Notes under the pieces: model-generated
What the model was told of the DNA's origin: nothing
The model's input: only the letters and a program-made list of their open reading frames with translations
The model's database searches: none
Shown: one piece after another, positions 19,724-28,769 of the stretch
How the letters are laid out: the number at the start of each line of letters is the position of its first letter
How positions within the stretch are numbered: the first letter of the stretch is position 1
NCBI RefSeq assembly: GCF_009688945.1
Contig: NZ_AP021874.1
Coordinates: 558,001-622,000 of the forward strand
Length of the DNA: 64,000 nt
Origin: Desulfosarcina alkanivorans
GTDB lineage: Bacteria; Desulfobacterota; Desulfobacteria; Desulfobacterales; Desulfosarcinaceae
Reading direction: 5' to 3'
Made by a program: the position numbers and the translations under genes

Positions 19724-20130
19724 CCGTGTTCTCCTGTACGGTGAACCGCCTCGTTGATTTTTTCCACCAGTTCAGACAGTTCGTGTGGTTTGGTCAAATA
19801 ATCGAACGCCCCGTAACGCATACCCTCGATGGATGCCTTCTTCGAACCGTGCCCGGTGAGCATGATCACCGGCATGTCCGGGTCCATTTTTTTGAAGATC
19901 TTCAGGATTTCGATGCCGTCCATGTCCTCCAGCTTCAGGTCCAGCACGGCCACATCAAAATCGGACCGCCTGAGCAGGCGGATGCCGTCGGATCCTGAAA
20001 AGGCCTGGGTGGCGTGGATGTTCCGCTTGGCCAGCCGTTTGGACAGCACCTCGACGAACCCCTTCTCGTCGTCCACCAGGAGCAGACGAATGGGGGGCTG
20101 GCTGATGTTGTCGCGGCGGCCTGGATTCAT
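19720..20130 (-). CDS. Single-domain response regulator (second of three)
   Basis: About 136 residues from the ATG at 20130, which has GGAG just upstream; an ATG at 20139 is also possible. The frame extends upstream to 20304 but that part is not receiver-like. The receiver has VAVLDLKLEDMDG (phospho-Asp), LTGHGS and YLTKPHE. Note the acidic LKLEDMDG in place of the usual MPGMDG. There is no DNA-binding domain. Confidence 0.9.
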   Translation of the reverse strand: MNPGRRDNISQPPIRLLLVDDEKGFVEVLSKRLAKRNIHATQAFSGSDGIRLLRRSDFDVAVLDLKLEDMDGIEILKIFKKMDPDMPVIMLTGHGSKKASIEGMRYGAFDYLTKPHELSELVEKINEAVHRTGEHG

Positions 20131-20189
20131 TTTCTCCATCGTGTCCGTCCAGCATGGGTGATTGGGTCCGGAATCAATGTCCGGCAATA

Positions 20190-20621
20190 TCAGGCGCGTC
20201 TGGCCGTGATCTCCTTGATCCGGGCATTGATAATTTTCTCTTCCTGTTGGCGTTTCCTGGCGGCGGCCTCGGACACCTTGGTGATCAGGTGGTCCATGTC
20301 GCACGGCTTCAGCAGGTAGTCGAAGGCGCCCATTTTCATGCCTTCGATGGCCGATTCCACGGTTGCATGGCCGGTGAGCATGATCACTTCCACCAGCGGC
20401 ACCTTGCGTTTGATTTCCTGGAGGGCTTCGATACCGTCCATGCCAGGCATCTTCACGTCCAGGATCACCACTTCCGCCTTGCTGCCGTCCATCAGCTGCT
20501 CGAGCGCATCCCGGCCGCTGAAGGCCTGTTCCACCACAAGATCCCGTCGTGTCAGGCGCTTGGTCATCGCCTCCACAAACGGAATCTCGTCGTCCACGAG
20601 CATAATGGTTGCAATTGCCAT
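20190..20621 (-). CDS. Single-domain response regulator (first of three)
   Basis: 143 residues. Receiver with VVILDVKMPGMDG, LTGHAT and YLLKPCD, followed by a basic helical tail (ARKRQQEEKI). The ATG follows AAAGGAGAAC. It lies 30 bp after the dCache kinase gene and is the most likely first phosphoacceptor of that kinase. Confidence 0.92.
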   Translation of the reverse strand: MAIATIMLVDDEIPFVEAMTKRLTRRDLVVEQAFSGRDALEQLMDGSKAEVVILDVKMPGMDGIEALQEIKRKVPLVEVIMLTGHATVESAIEGMKMGAFDYLLKPCDMDHLITKVSEAAARKRQQEEKIINARIKEITARRA

Positions 20622-20651
20622 GGTTTGTTCTCCTTTGGTTGGTGTTGATGT

Positions 20652-22385
20652 CTAATTGAAGGTGTCGGATGTCGCCGTTTCTTCGTTTTCAGACGTCTCG
20701 TCCGCTTTCACCGGGATGCGGATCTCGAAGGTGGTGCCCGCATCCACGGCGCTCTGGACACTGATGGCCCCTCCCATTTTGTGGATGATGCCGTAGCAGA
20801 TGGAAAGCCCCAGGCCGGTGCCGCTGCCCACCGGTTTGGTCGTAAAAAAAGGATCGAAAATTCGGGCCAGAATGGCCTTGGGAATACCGGGACCATTGTC
20901 CGAAACGCCGATCAGGATCTGCCCCCCCTCCTGACGGGCGCTGATCTTAAGGATCCCGCCGGTCTTGTCCATGGCATCCAGGGCGTTGTTGATCAGGTTG
21001 AGAAATACCTGCTGAAGCTCGGAGTGGGAGGCCGAGATGGCCGGCAGCCTGGGCTCGAGGTGGGAGACCAGTTCAACGTTGCTGTATTTGGCGCGCTGGG
21101 CCGACAGGGAGATCACCTCTTCGATGAGGGGCCCGATCTCGAAATCCTCGATGCGCGAGTCGGTCTTGCGTGCGAAACTGAGCAGCTTGTGGGTAATTTC
21201 CTTGCAGCGCCTGCCCTGGGTGCGGATCTGGTCCAGGGCGCGTGCGAACTCCTGAAGGTCCGATTCGGTTTCATAGGCCCCGTCTTCCATCAGGTCCTGC
21301 AGCCAGCCGGCCTCTTCCACCATGATGGCCACCGGGTTGTTGATCTCATGGGCGATGCCGGCGGCCAGTTCGCCGACCGAAGCCAGTTTCCCGGTCTCGA
21401 TCACCTGGCGGTTCATGATCTCCTTTTCCTTGTCCGAGGTGGCGATGCGGCGCACCATCTTGCCGGACATGGAGACGGCCAGGGCCACGATGGCGATGCC
21501 GCCCAGGAAGAAAAAGACCACGGCGATGGCCTGGGCCGTGCGAAGGTCGGAATAGGCATCGCTGCTGGCCTGCTTGTAAACCAGCAGCCAGTCGCCGCCT
21601 TTGAGCAGGGCGGAGACATACAGGCTTTTTACGCCCGACCCGTCCAGGCGCTCCTGTATCTCCACTTCCTTGATCCCGCGTTCCAGGGTGGCGAAATAAC
21701 GGGCGTAAATCTCCGGGTCCGGCGTAAAATCGAACAGCGGTTTGGTCTGGAACCGGCCTTTGCGGTTGAGGATATAGGCAAAGCCGGTCTCCCCGATGCG
21801 GATTTTTTCGACCAGGCGGTTGAATTCGACGAAATCGATGGTGGCCCGGATGATCCATTTTTGGCCCATGCAGGTTTTTCGGACCGAGATGATAAAATGG
21901 GGGGCCCCCCGCAGGCCCAGAAACACGTCGCTGGTGTAGTATCGGCTTTCAATGGCCTGCTTGAACCACTCCGCATCGGCGTAGCGGGCTTTCTCCAGCC
22001 GGAATGGGCCGGCGTAGGCCACCTGCTGGCCCTGTTCGTCAACCACGCCCAGATCCACGAATACGGGGCCGTATGCGCGCTGTAACCGTGCCAGGTGGCT
22101 GTCGACCAGGTTTTCCTGGCCGCAGCGGTCAAAGTCGATGCTGTCCGCAAGAAAACGGATGTTCTGCAGGCGCTCCTCCAGAAAACTGTCCATGTTCTGC
22201 TTGTGCTTGAGTACCAGTTCTCCCAGGTGGGCATAAATTTTTTCGTGATGGGAGGCACTGAACTGTTTCAGGTTGATCCCGGTGACCAGGAGCATGGGCG
22301 TCAGGGAGATGGCCATGACCAGCAGCACCATATTCCGGGTGAGCGACCGGTAGTAGGGACTCAGCGGTTTCGTATCTCGATTCAT
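20652..22385 (-). CDS. dCache-domain sensor histidine kinase
   Basis: 577 residues. Membrane helices at about 18-38 and 285-308 enclose a periplasmic double-Cache sensor (about 40-280, with [17 protein letters not shown] and [13 protein letters not shown]). The cytoplasmic part has the H-box [12 protein letters not shown] (about 345) and an ATPase with [17 protein letters not shown] and GTGLGLSI. It is the first gene of a nine-gene minus-strand run ending at 11567. A small extracellular metabolite is the likely ligand, unidentified. Confidence 0.94.
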   Translation of the reverse strand: MNRDTKPLSPYYRSLTRNMVLLVMAISLTPMLLVTGINLKQFSASHHEKIYAHLGELVLKHKQNMDSFLEERLQNIRFLADSIDFDRCGQENLVDSHLARLQRAYGPVFVDLGVVDEQGQQVAYAGPFRLEKARYADAEWFKQAIESRYYTSDVFLGLRGAPHFIISVRKTCMGQKWIIRATIDFVEFNRLVEKIRIGETGFAYILNRKGRFQTKPLFDFTPDPEIYARYFATLERGIKEVEIQERLDGSGVKSLYVSALLKGGDWLLVYKQASSDAYSDLRTAQAIAVVFFFLGGIAIVALAVSMSGKMVRRIATSDKEKEIMNRQVIETGKLASVGELAAGIAHEINNPVAIMVEEAGWLQDLMEDGAYETESDLQEFARALDQIRTQGRRCKEITHKLLSFARKTDSRIEDFEIGPLIEEVISLSAQRAKYSNVELVSHLEPRLPAISASHSELQQVFLNLINNALDAMDKTGGILKISARQEGGQILIGVSDNGPGIPKAILARIFDPFFTTKPVGSGTGLGLSICYGIIHKMGGAISVQSAVDAGTTFEIRIPVKADETSENEETATSDTFN

Positions 22386-22443
22386 AGATCTACCTGGCGT
22401 TGAGAATTGCTCGGGAGGGAAAATCGTTCCCCCCTGCTACTTA

Positions 22444-22458
22444 TCAAGTTCAATGCCA
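22444..22458 (-). promoter_or_regulatory. Sigma-54-like -24/-12 element
   Basis: Read on the minus strand the 15 bases are TGGCATTGAACTTGA. The consensus TGGCAC-N5-TTGC is matched except that the last base is A instead of C. It lies about 60 bp upstream of the dCache kinase start, and the same gene run ends in a sigma-54 activator. Confidence 0.45.
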
Positions 22459-22763
22459 GTTCCGGAGAATTGAGTAAAAGTTCTAAACCGCAGGTATTGT
22501 GAGAAAAACGAGATCCTGGAAAGGATCGCTGCAGTTTGTAAAAAATATTGACTGTCAGGATATTTTACATGCTGTAAAGGGGGGTGACAGGCGGCGGATA
22601 AAACGGATCGGTGGCGCCGAGATGCTGAGGAGGTGACGCATCGGGCCGCCGGTGACGGCGGCGTCGTGCCGGGGGGGGATTTGGGGGCGCTCGACAATCA
22701 CTTCGCAGTTGGGATCGGTCCGGCGGGATATTCAATCGGCAGAGAAGGTCTTTTTGAGGGCAG
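22459..22763. other. Gap between the two-component operon and intI
   Basis: About 300 bp with no supported gene. The part near 22500-22600 is AT-rich and could hold upstream activator sites for the sigma-54-like promoter. The part from 22610 is GC-rich and non-coding. Confidence 0.5.
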
Positions 22764-23759
22764 TCAGGAAAGGGTATCCAGCGGGCTTTTGACGGCGTCG
22801 ACGTCTGTTTTCATGACATGGGTGTAAATTTCGGTGGTCTTGACATCCGCGTGGCCCATGAGTTCTTGAACCACCCGGATATTGGTGCCGCTTTCAAGCA
22901 GATGGGTTGCAAAACTGTGGCGCAGGGTGTGGCAGCCGGCTTTCTTGTGGATTTTTGCGAGCGTCAGTGCCCGTTTGACCGCCTTTTGAAGGCCGGATTC
23001 CAGAACGTGATGCCGCCTTGTTTCTCCTGAGCGGGGATCCCGGGACATCTGCTTTGCGGGAAAAACATACTGCCAGGCCGTCTCTTTGGCCGCATTCGGG
23101 TATTTGCGGCCAATCGCCGCCGGAAGGTACACCCCACCAAACCCTCGTCCGAGGTCGGCCTTGTGCAAGGCAACCACCGACGACACCTGCTCCTGCAATT
23201 CCCTTTTAATGGTTTCCGGCAGAATGACCGTACGGTCCCTGCCGCCTTTGGGACTGCGAATAAAAATTCGTCCCTGCCCGAAATCCACATCTTTGATCCT
23301 GAGGCGCACACACTCCATGAGCCGGAGGCCGCAGCCATACAGCAGTTTGGCCATCAGTGCATGCTTGCCTTTCATCTGGCCAAGCAGCCCCTCGACCTCC
23401 TTCCGGGTCAGCACGGTGGGCAGGTTCCTGCGGCGTTTCGTGCGGGTAGGGGCGATTCCCGGTCCCAGGTCGATGTCGAGGACTTTCCGGTATAGAAAGA
23501 CAAGGGCATTCAGGGCCTGCTTCTGGGTGGCTGCCGCCACATTCCGTTTTTCCGCCAGGAAGCTCAAAAAGCGTTCAACTTCGGTTTTTCCCATATCCCG
23601 TGGATGGGTTTTCCCACCGTAGAACTTTACGTATTGAAGAACCCAGGATGTATAGGACTGCTCGGTTTTGTATGCATAATGGTAATACCGCAGCACCTCA
23701 CGCACCTGATCCATCAGGCGGGATTCCGGGTTGGGTTTGAATTTTGGCTTGCTTTCCAT
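22764..23759 (-). CDS. intI: Integron integrase IntI (tyrosine recombinase)
   Basis: 331 residues. An N-terminal SAM-like DNA-binding domain (about 15-100) precedes the catalytic domain with Arg146, Lys171, His277-x-x-Arg280, His303 and the nucleophile Tyr312. Between about 215 and 250 lies the extra segment found only in integron integrases (KYPNAAKETAWQYVFPA), which separates it from XerC/D. It appears intact. It is transcribed away from the cassette array, the common arrangement, and would recombine folded single-stranded attC with double-stranded attI. Confidence 0.96.
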   Translation of the reverse strand: MESKPKFKPNPESRLMDQVREVLRYYHYAYKTEQSYTSWVLQYVKFYGGKTHPRDMGKTEVERFLSFLAEKRNVAAATQKQALNALVFLYRKVLDIDLGPGIAPTRTKRRRNLPTVLTRKEVEGLLGQMKGKHALMAKLLYGCGLRLMECVRLRIKDVDFGQGRIFIRSPKGGRDRTVILPETIKRELQEQVSSVVALHKADLGRGFGGVYLPAAIGRKYPNAAKETAWQYVFPAKQMSRDPRSGETRRHHVLESGLQKAVKRALTLAKIHKKAGCHTLRHSFATHLLESGTNIRVVQELMGHADVKTTEIYTHVMKTDVDAVKSPLDTLS

Positions 23760-23932
23760 TGTTGCGGAACATTATAAGGTTAGGCGGAATGTTTAAGCAA
23801 AGCATAAAAATCGTTGCAATACAAGCTGTTATTTTCCGTATTTTATACAAGATAGGGTAATATGTGGACTGCGTTTCCATATATATGCACCCATAGCGCG
23901 GAAAAGATTTCCATCTATCAACACTGATAAGC
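23760..23932. other. Probable attI and cassette-promoter region
   Basis: AT-rich, non-coding DNA between the intI start and the first cassette. The crossover would be at the G at 23926, directly followed by ATAAGC of the first 182-bp unit. The integrase and cassette promoters must lie here, but I could not choose convincing boxes; TTGCAA near 23813 with downstream TATTTT is only a weak possibility. Confidence 0.6.
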
Positions 23933-24107
23933 TGGACCGCTCCGCGCTCCAGCTTATCGTCGCCGGCTGCTTCGCCATGGGCCTGAACGTGTCGCGCTGC
24001 GCGCTCCACTTATCAGGCCCATGGAGCCGACTGCGATTCTCGCCTCCGGCCCGAAATAAAAACCATTTCGTCCCGGAGCCTGCGAGTCTCGCGCCTCATC
24101 CGGCGAC
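23926..24107. repeat. 182-bp palindromic ORF-less cassette, copy 1 (at attI)
   Basis: First of five near-identical units, all exactly 182 bp. It starts with an 11-bp perfect hairpin (GATAAGCTGGA ... TCCAGCTTATC). The rest is bounded by GTCGCCGG and CCGGCGAC and contains two long inner stems (CCATGGGCCTGA/TCAGGCCCATGG and CTCCGG..CGAAAT/ATTTCG..CCGGAG). It ends just before GTTGGGC at 24108. Read as a cassette (ATAAGC...GACG), its own attC boxes would be GCTTATC (23952-23958) and GATAAGC. It encodes no protein. Here it occupies the position next to attI. Confidence 0.85.
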
Positions 24108-24133
24108 GTTGGGCTTGTATTGAATGTAAAATT

Positions 24134-24454
24134 ATGAAGTACCCTTCAGGAGAAGAAATAAAGCTATGGGATCGTGTCCAGATGTGGGACGGTTGCAAGG
24201 CTATTGTGGTTTTTTCAAATGACTCTAAGGAATATAGCCCTGCTTTCCCTGAGAAAGAATGGTCCTATCTTGGTAGCGGCGTTATGTTCGCAACTGATAA
24301 AGCTGGCTTGATATTTTCCTCGGAGGTCGATTCATGTACAGAACTTATAGGCAGGGGTAATCCTCCAAGTGATATAGAGTGGGCTCCATTCAAAGACTCC
24401 TGTTCTGCTCAAGGAGGTGCAAAACCACCTTCAGCGGAAGAATTGAATAAATGA
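24134..24454 (+). CDS. Hypothetical cassette protein, 106 aa
   Basis: Not recognised. A soluble protein of 106 residues rich in Trp, Ser and acidic residues, with no signal peptide. It starts 27 bp after the core GTTGGGC and its stop is 4 bp before the attC R'' box, the tight packing typical of integron cassettes. Its AT-richer composition differs from the chromosome. Confidence 0.7.
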   Translation: MKYPSGEEIKLWDRVQMWDGCKAIVVFSNDSKEYSPAFPEKEWSYLGSGVMFATDKAGLIFSSEVDSCTELIGRGNPPSDIEWAPFKDSCSAQGGAKPPSAEELNK

Positions 24455-24458
24455 AATG

Positions 24459-24591
24459 GCCCAACAAGCCTGTTCACTCCGACCGGAAGGGGCGTGCGCC
24501 TTTGCCATTGGCCATTGCAGGAGCTTTTCAGGCTTTTTACCATTTACATCATCTGTGTTCCCCTTCCGGCAGGTGACAGGCGGCGATAAGC
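24459..24591. other. attC site of the 106-aa cassette
   Basis: R'' GCCCAAC at 24459-24465. The left arm ACCGGAAGGGG (near 24480) pairs with CCCCTTCCGG (near 24562), and GCCTGTTCAC pairs with GTGACAGGC. The R' position is taken by GATAAGC of the next 182-bp unit (24585-24591). Confidence 0.8.
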
Positions 24592-24766
24592 TGGACCGCT
24601 CCGCGCTCCAGCTTATCGTCGCCGGCTGCTTCGCCATGGGCCTGAACGTGTCGCGCTGCGCGCTCCACTTATCAGGCCCATGGAGCCGACTGCGATTCTC
24701 GCCTCCGGCCCGAAATAAAAACCATTTCGTCCCGGAGCCTGCGAGTCTCGCGCCTCATCCGGCGAC
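24585..24766. repeat. 182-bp palindromic ORF-less cassette, copy 2
   Basis: Identical by eye to copy 1, including GCGCCTCATCC near the end. It is preceded by the attC left part ending GACAGGCGGC and followed by GTTATAC (24767-24773), which would otherwise complete that attC. Confidence 0.85.
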
Positions 24767-24823
24767 GTTATACGTCAAGTAAATAGGCTATATCGGAATG
24801 TAAAAAACAATTAGGAAAAAATC

Positions 24824-27800
24824 ATGGTAGAGATTTCATTTCTTCACTTCACCGACTTACATTGGGGTCAACATGGCCTCGGACATTTTTGGCCTACCTA
24901 CAAGACCAAACTTAAAGAAGACTTAAAGAAAATGCGAGAAAAGGTTGGAAGGAACTGGGATTTTGTCTTGTTCACTGGCGACTTGGCCTTCTCTGGGCAG
25001 AGCAACGAGTATGAGACCCTAACAGAAGTTTTGCAGGAGGTTTGGGAATGGTTTAAAGAAGACGGCTCTGAGCCATTTTTCATTCCTGTTCCGGGAAACC
25101 ATGATCTCAGGCGATTAGATGATGCCAATCCAGTGGCCATTAGCTTAAGCTACTGGGAGGACAAGCCCAATCTGCGGGAAGAGTTTTGGAGCAACCCAAA
25201 CTCCGAGTACCGAAAAACCCTGAGAGAAGCCTTCCATGGATATACAGAGTGGTTAGGCTCAAAGCCAGTACCCATGCCGGATAACTTCCAATCCGGCATT
25301 TTACCTGGTGATTTTTCGCTATCTATCTCTTTAAACGATTTCAAGCTTGGAATCATTGGCTTAAATTCCGCTTTTCTCCAGCTCACTCAAGAGGATTTTA
25401 GAGAAAAAATAGTACTCTCTGCTAAACAAATTATTCCTATTATGGATTCTTCTCCTGATGACTGGTGTAAAAAGCATCACTTTAACATTTTTATGACCCA
25501 TCATAACCCTTCATGGCTTTCGGAGTCATCCTTGCGTGAGTTCAGGGCCGAAATCTATCCTCCAGACCGATTCAACCTTCACATTTTTGGTCATCTCCAT
25601 GAGGCAATGGGCATTGAACTTTCGGAGGGTGGATCCACTTCAAGGAAATTTCGGCAAGGGCCTTCACTTTTAGGGCTTGAAAAATATGGTACCAGGGACG
25701 AAATTCGAACTCATGGCTACATTGCCAACAAGATTGAAATTCAAGGCCCCTCCGGCACGGAGCGATATTGGCCGCGCATCTTGGTTAAAAAGGCCGGGGG
25801 GTACCACGGATTTGATCCAGATACAAAATTCGAAAGAGATTCTGACGATTCGGTTTCCTCAGTTTTCAAGCTTACCCAGGATGAAGAAGCCGATTTAATA
25901 GAGAATGCTATAGAGAACAATCAAAATGAGTTTCAAAACATAGCCTCCGAGGATGAAGGAATTCACTCGATTGAAGAAAATGACGATTCTTTAGAGCAGG
26001 ACCTCACCGCGAAAGACGAGGAAAAATCTACTACGCTCCCACGTTTTATTTGGAAGCTACATTCCCACCATCAGGCAATCCGTCAGGCTGAGCAAGCATC
26101 TCTTGAGAAAACCTTGCTTGAGAAACGATGTGGGATAATAGTTTCAGACTGGGGTCTTGGAAAAATTGGCTTCATTGGAACTGTATTGGCGCGACTTGAA
26201 AAATCTGATCCTGTTGAGGTTTTCAAAGTCTCATGCAGCGAAACAGAAACATTGGAGCAAATGGACACTATTTTTAGGCAGCAGCTCGGTTTCTCGTTTC
26301 AAGAAACAATGAATCTCCTATCAAATTTACCGAGACCTGTTCTTTTTATGGATGATTTTTCTCCTAATTTACTTGAAGAAATTAGAGGGAAAGAGCAACC
26401 AGGGGAAACATTTTTGCAGCCCCTTCTCGATTTTTGTCCAACTCTCTTGATAATTATAGCGATGCGACAAGCTCCAAAAAATCCCCTCTATGATGTAATT
26501 CACCTACGGGCTCTAGAAATTCCAGACACAAAACTTTATGCCCAAAAGCACGACATAACAGTGGAAGAATTAAAAGATCCCAACATAATCGAAGCTTTAC
26601 ATATGAAATCCGATGGTCTTCCAATGCATTTGGATATGATTATTGAGCAACTTCAAGTTAGTTCTCTAAATGAGATCCTGACATTAGACGATGGGGTTTC
26701 ATCATTAGACAAAGAATCAGAGCCAGTACCTATCGCGCTCCAAAAGGCTGTGAGAAGCTTGGCCGAATCTAATGACAAGTATAAAAAACGAAGTGCCAAA
26801 CTCCTTCAAGTCCTAAGTTTCCTCCCCGCAGGAGAAAGCCTTTCTGCGTTGAAGCGTGTATTTCCAACACAGCCATTTTATCCACAAAATGCTGTAGACC
26901 TATTTAAATTCGATTTAGTTCAAGCTGAAAATCCCATGGAATTTACAAAAACCGAAGACCATGCATCCGACCTCTTTCGTAGCGGAATCACAGGAGAAGA
27001 GAAAAGGCTTGTTGTTCCCAGACAAGTCCGCGATTATGTTAAATCGATAACGCCAGAGGCAGATTTAATTGATATCACAAGGGCGACGCTGTTTTTAATG
27101 TTCGGTGATAATTGGCTTAGTGGGAATGCGTTACTTCAGCCCAAAAGAAAACGGACTCTTCGAGGGGTAAGAGGTCTGGGGCCAGGAAATGAGCATGCAG
27201 TTGCAGTCAGTTATCTTAGGCAGTCGATTAAAGAAAATGAACCTGCAAAAATTAGAAAATCAATTAAGCTTGCAATCAGCTTAGCATCAGCCTATGCCGA
27301 TGCTTCAAAATATCGTGATTGCGCTATTGTTGCGGACGAATATTTATCAATTACCACAGGGTTGTTAACAGAAGAGGAAAATAAGCACCTCTCCATTCTA
27401 TTGGCGAGGGGGCTCAGAATGACAGGAAAAAGAAATAAGGCATTGGCATTACTTGATTCAGTAATTGAGAATAATGACGAATCGATAACTAAGGATGAAA
27501 GAGCAGAAATAGAGTTATTGCGAGCTTTAATTTTAGAAAAAAATCGAGACAAGGATGGTGCCCTTGAAGCAGCTAATCGCGTACTGAATCTTGCCTCAAA
27601 AGGCTCTGGGCGACATGACCATGCACTTAGTGTGATCATTGATATAGAAACTTGTGGCAAGGAAAGGATAGAAAATCTCGCAAGACACGAAAAAGCAGCC
27701 AGGGGTAGAGGCAACTTAGTTGTTGCGAACAATATCGCATTAGACATTTATTCGGAACTAACTGATGAGGATGCCAAGAGTGCAGCTCTTGAGAGCGTTA

Positions 27801-28210
27801 TAAAGTGTAAAAAAGATCCTTACAACAAGATCAGGGCTTTGGTAAATAAGGCAAATTTAGCAAATAAGAATGGTTCTTCCATCTCTTTGAGTATTGCGGA
27901 GAAGGCGATGCTGAGGCAAGCGTACTCTTTTCTTTTTACTCAAAGATTAGGCAACCTTTTTGATGAATGCCACAAAGTATTGTGGAAATTATTTAAAATC
28001 GAGGATAATCTGAATTATCTCTTATTAATGTTCCGTTTAAGTTCTTTTGTATGGAGACTGCAAGGAAATATCGAGACAGAGAAGACATACGCAATTCAGA
28101 TACGTGAAACCGCAGAAAAGGGTCTAATTCCAAAAGCCCAAAGGAAAGTTGTGATGGCTTTTGAGTATTTTAAAAAGAGATTGGGCTTTTTCATTTCTGA
28201 TGTTAATTAA
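24824..28210 (+). CDS. Metallophosphoesterase-NTPase-helical repeat protein (candidate defence effector)
   Basis: 1128 residues, very large for a cassette gene. Residues about 5-260 are a calcineurin-like phosphoesterase with all metal motifs: FTDLHW, FTGDLAFSG, PVPGNHDL, FMTHHNPSW and IFGHLHE. After an acidic linker (about 340-405), a P-loop-like NTPase follows: SDWGLGKIGFIG at about 441-452, where the Ser/Thr after the Lys is replaced by Ile, and Walker B VLFMDDF at about 507. The last roughly 450 residues are helical and TPR-like. This effector-NTPase-sensor order is that of STAND-type immune proteins, so an antiphage function is inference. The ATG at 24824 is 57 bp after the core site. 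The cassette's attC is split by an IS. Confidence 0.82.
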   Translation: MVEISFLHFTDLHWGQHGLGHFWPTYKTKLKEDLKKMREKVGRNWDFVLFTGDLAFSGQSNEYETLTEVLQEVWEWFKEDGSEPFFIPVPGNHDLRRLDDANPVAISLSYWEDKPNLREEFWSNPNSEYRKTLREAFHGYTEWLGSKPVPMPDNFQSGILPGDFSLSISLNDFKLGIIGLNSAFLQLTQEDFREKIVLSAKQIIPIMDSSPDDWCKKHHFNIFMTHHNPSWLSESSLREFRAEIYPPDRFNLHIFGHLHEAMGIELSEGGSTSRKFRQGPSLLGLEKYGTRDEIRTHGYIANKIEIQGPSGTERYWPRILVKKAGGYHGFDPDTKFERDSDDSVSSVFKLTQDEEADLIENAIENNQNEFQNIASEDEGIHSIEENDDSLEQDLTAKDEEKSTTLPRFIWKLHSHHQAIRQAEQASLEKTLLEKRCGIIVSDWGLGKIGFIGTVLARLEKSDPVEVFKVSCSETETLEQMDTIFRQQLGFSFQETMNLLSNLPRPVLFMDDFSPNLLEEIRGKEQPGETFLQPLLDFCPTLLIIIAMRQAPKNPLYDVIHLRALEIPDTKLYAQKHDITVEELKDPNIIEALHMKSDGLPMHLDMIIEQLQVSSLNEILTLDDGVSSLDKESEPVPIALQKAVRSLAESNDKYKKRSAKLLQVLSFLPAGESLSALKRVFPTQPFYPQNAVDLFKFDLVQAENPMEFTKTEDHASDLFRSGITGEEKRLVVPRQVRDYVKSITPEADLIDITRATLFLMFGDNWLSGNALLQPKRKRTLRGVRGLGPGNEHAVAVSYLRQSIKENEPAKIRKSIKLAISLASAYADASKYRDCAIVADEYLSITTGLLTEEENKHLSILLARGLRMTGKRNKALALLDSVIENNDESITKDERAEIELLRALILEKNRDKDGALEAANRVLNLASKGSGRHDHALSVIIDIETCGKERIENLARHEKAARGRGNLVVANNIALDIYSELTDEDAKSAALESVIKCKKDPYNKIRALVNKANLANKNGSSISLSIAEKAMLRQAYSFLFTQRLGNLFDECHKVLWKLFKIEDNLNYLLLMFRLSSFVWRLQGNIETEKTYAIQIRETAEKGLIPKAQRKVVMAFEYFKKRLGFFISDVN

Positions 28211-28239
28211 ATAGTCGGTCGTCTTTACGTATAACATCT

Positions 28240-28769
28240 ATATGGCCTCCGGTTGTCAAGGAAAAAACTTCTCCCATGGATCGGAATAATCAATTTCTAA
28301 GCGAACCTCTTCCGTCTCTTTTCTCGGATCCCTTGACAAGCAATTCGTTGGTTCCGGCTTGCGTCTTCGGTCGCGAGCGTCAGCGCGTTTGGATAACGCG
28401 TCTGCACCAAACATCTATCAGGATTGACTGATTTGCCAGATGGTTCTTTGACAATCAGCGTGCCACCTTAAGGCGGCTTCAGAATATATTTCGATTCCCT
28501 TATTCCGGCGCAGTCAAAGGTATCGGCTCGTCCGACGGGCGGACGTCCAGTTAGGGTGTCACTCGGATAAGGGGCAGAACACGATCACCACCGGTCAAGC
28601 TATCCGTATGCGTGGATGGAACCGAAAGGTGCCGCCAATCAAAGCATTGAGCTTCGGGCATCGGGTCCACTCTTTTTTCGCAGTCGGGCTGCATGTCTTA
28701 AATCGAGAGACTCAGATCCGCCCGTTTGATCTCAGTTATGCGATAAGTTGACACCTTCCGGTTCCACAT
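28240..28769 (-). ncRNA. Candidate bridge/seekRNA region of IS1111 element, copy 1
   Basis: Non-coding IS DNA downstream of the transposase stop. In IS1111-type elements the guide RNA that selects the target is encoded at this end. The region is identical in both copies and contains GTTAGGG (near 28555) and GTTATGC (near 28736), both like attC R' boxes, which could be the guide sequences. Exact RNA ends are not known. Confidence 0.45.

Noticed and set aside
22764-23759. Integrase as a XerC/XerD housekeeping recombinase or phage integrase
   Set aside because: It has the IntI-specific insertion between Lys171 and His277 and is followed by an attC cassette array.
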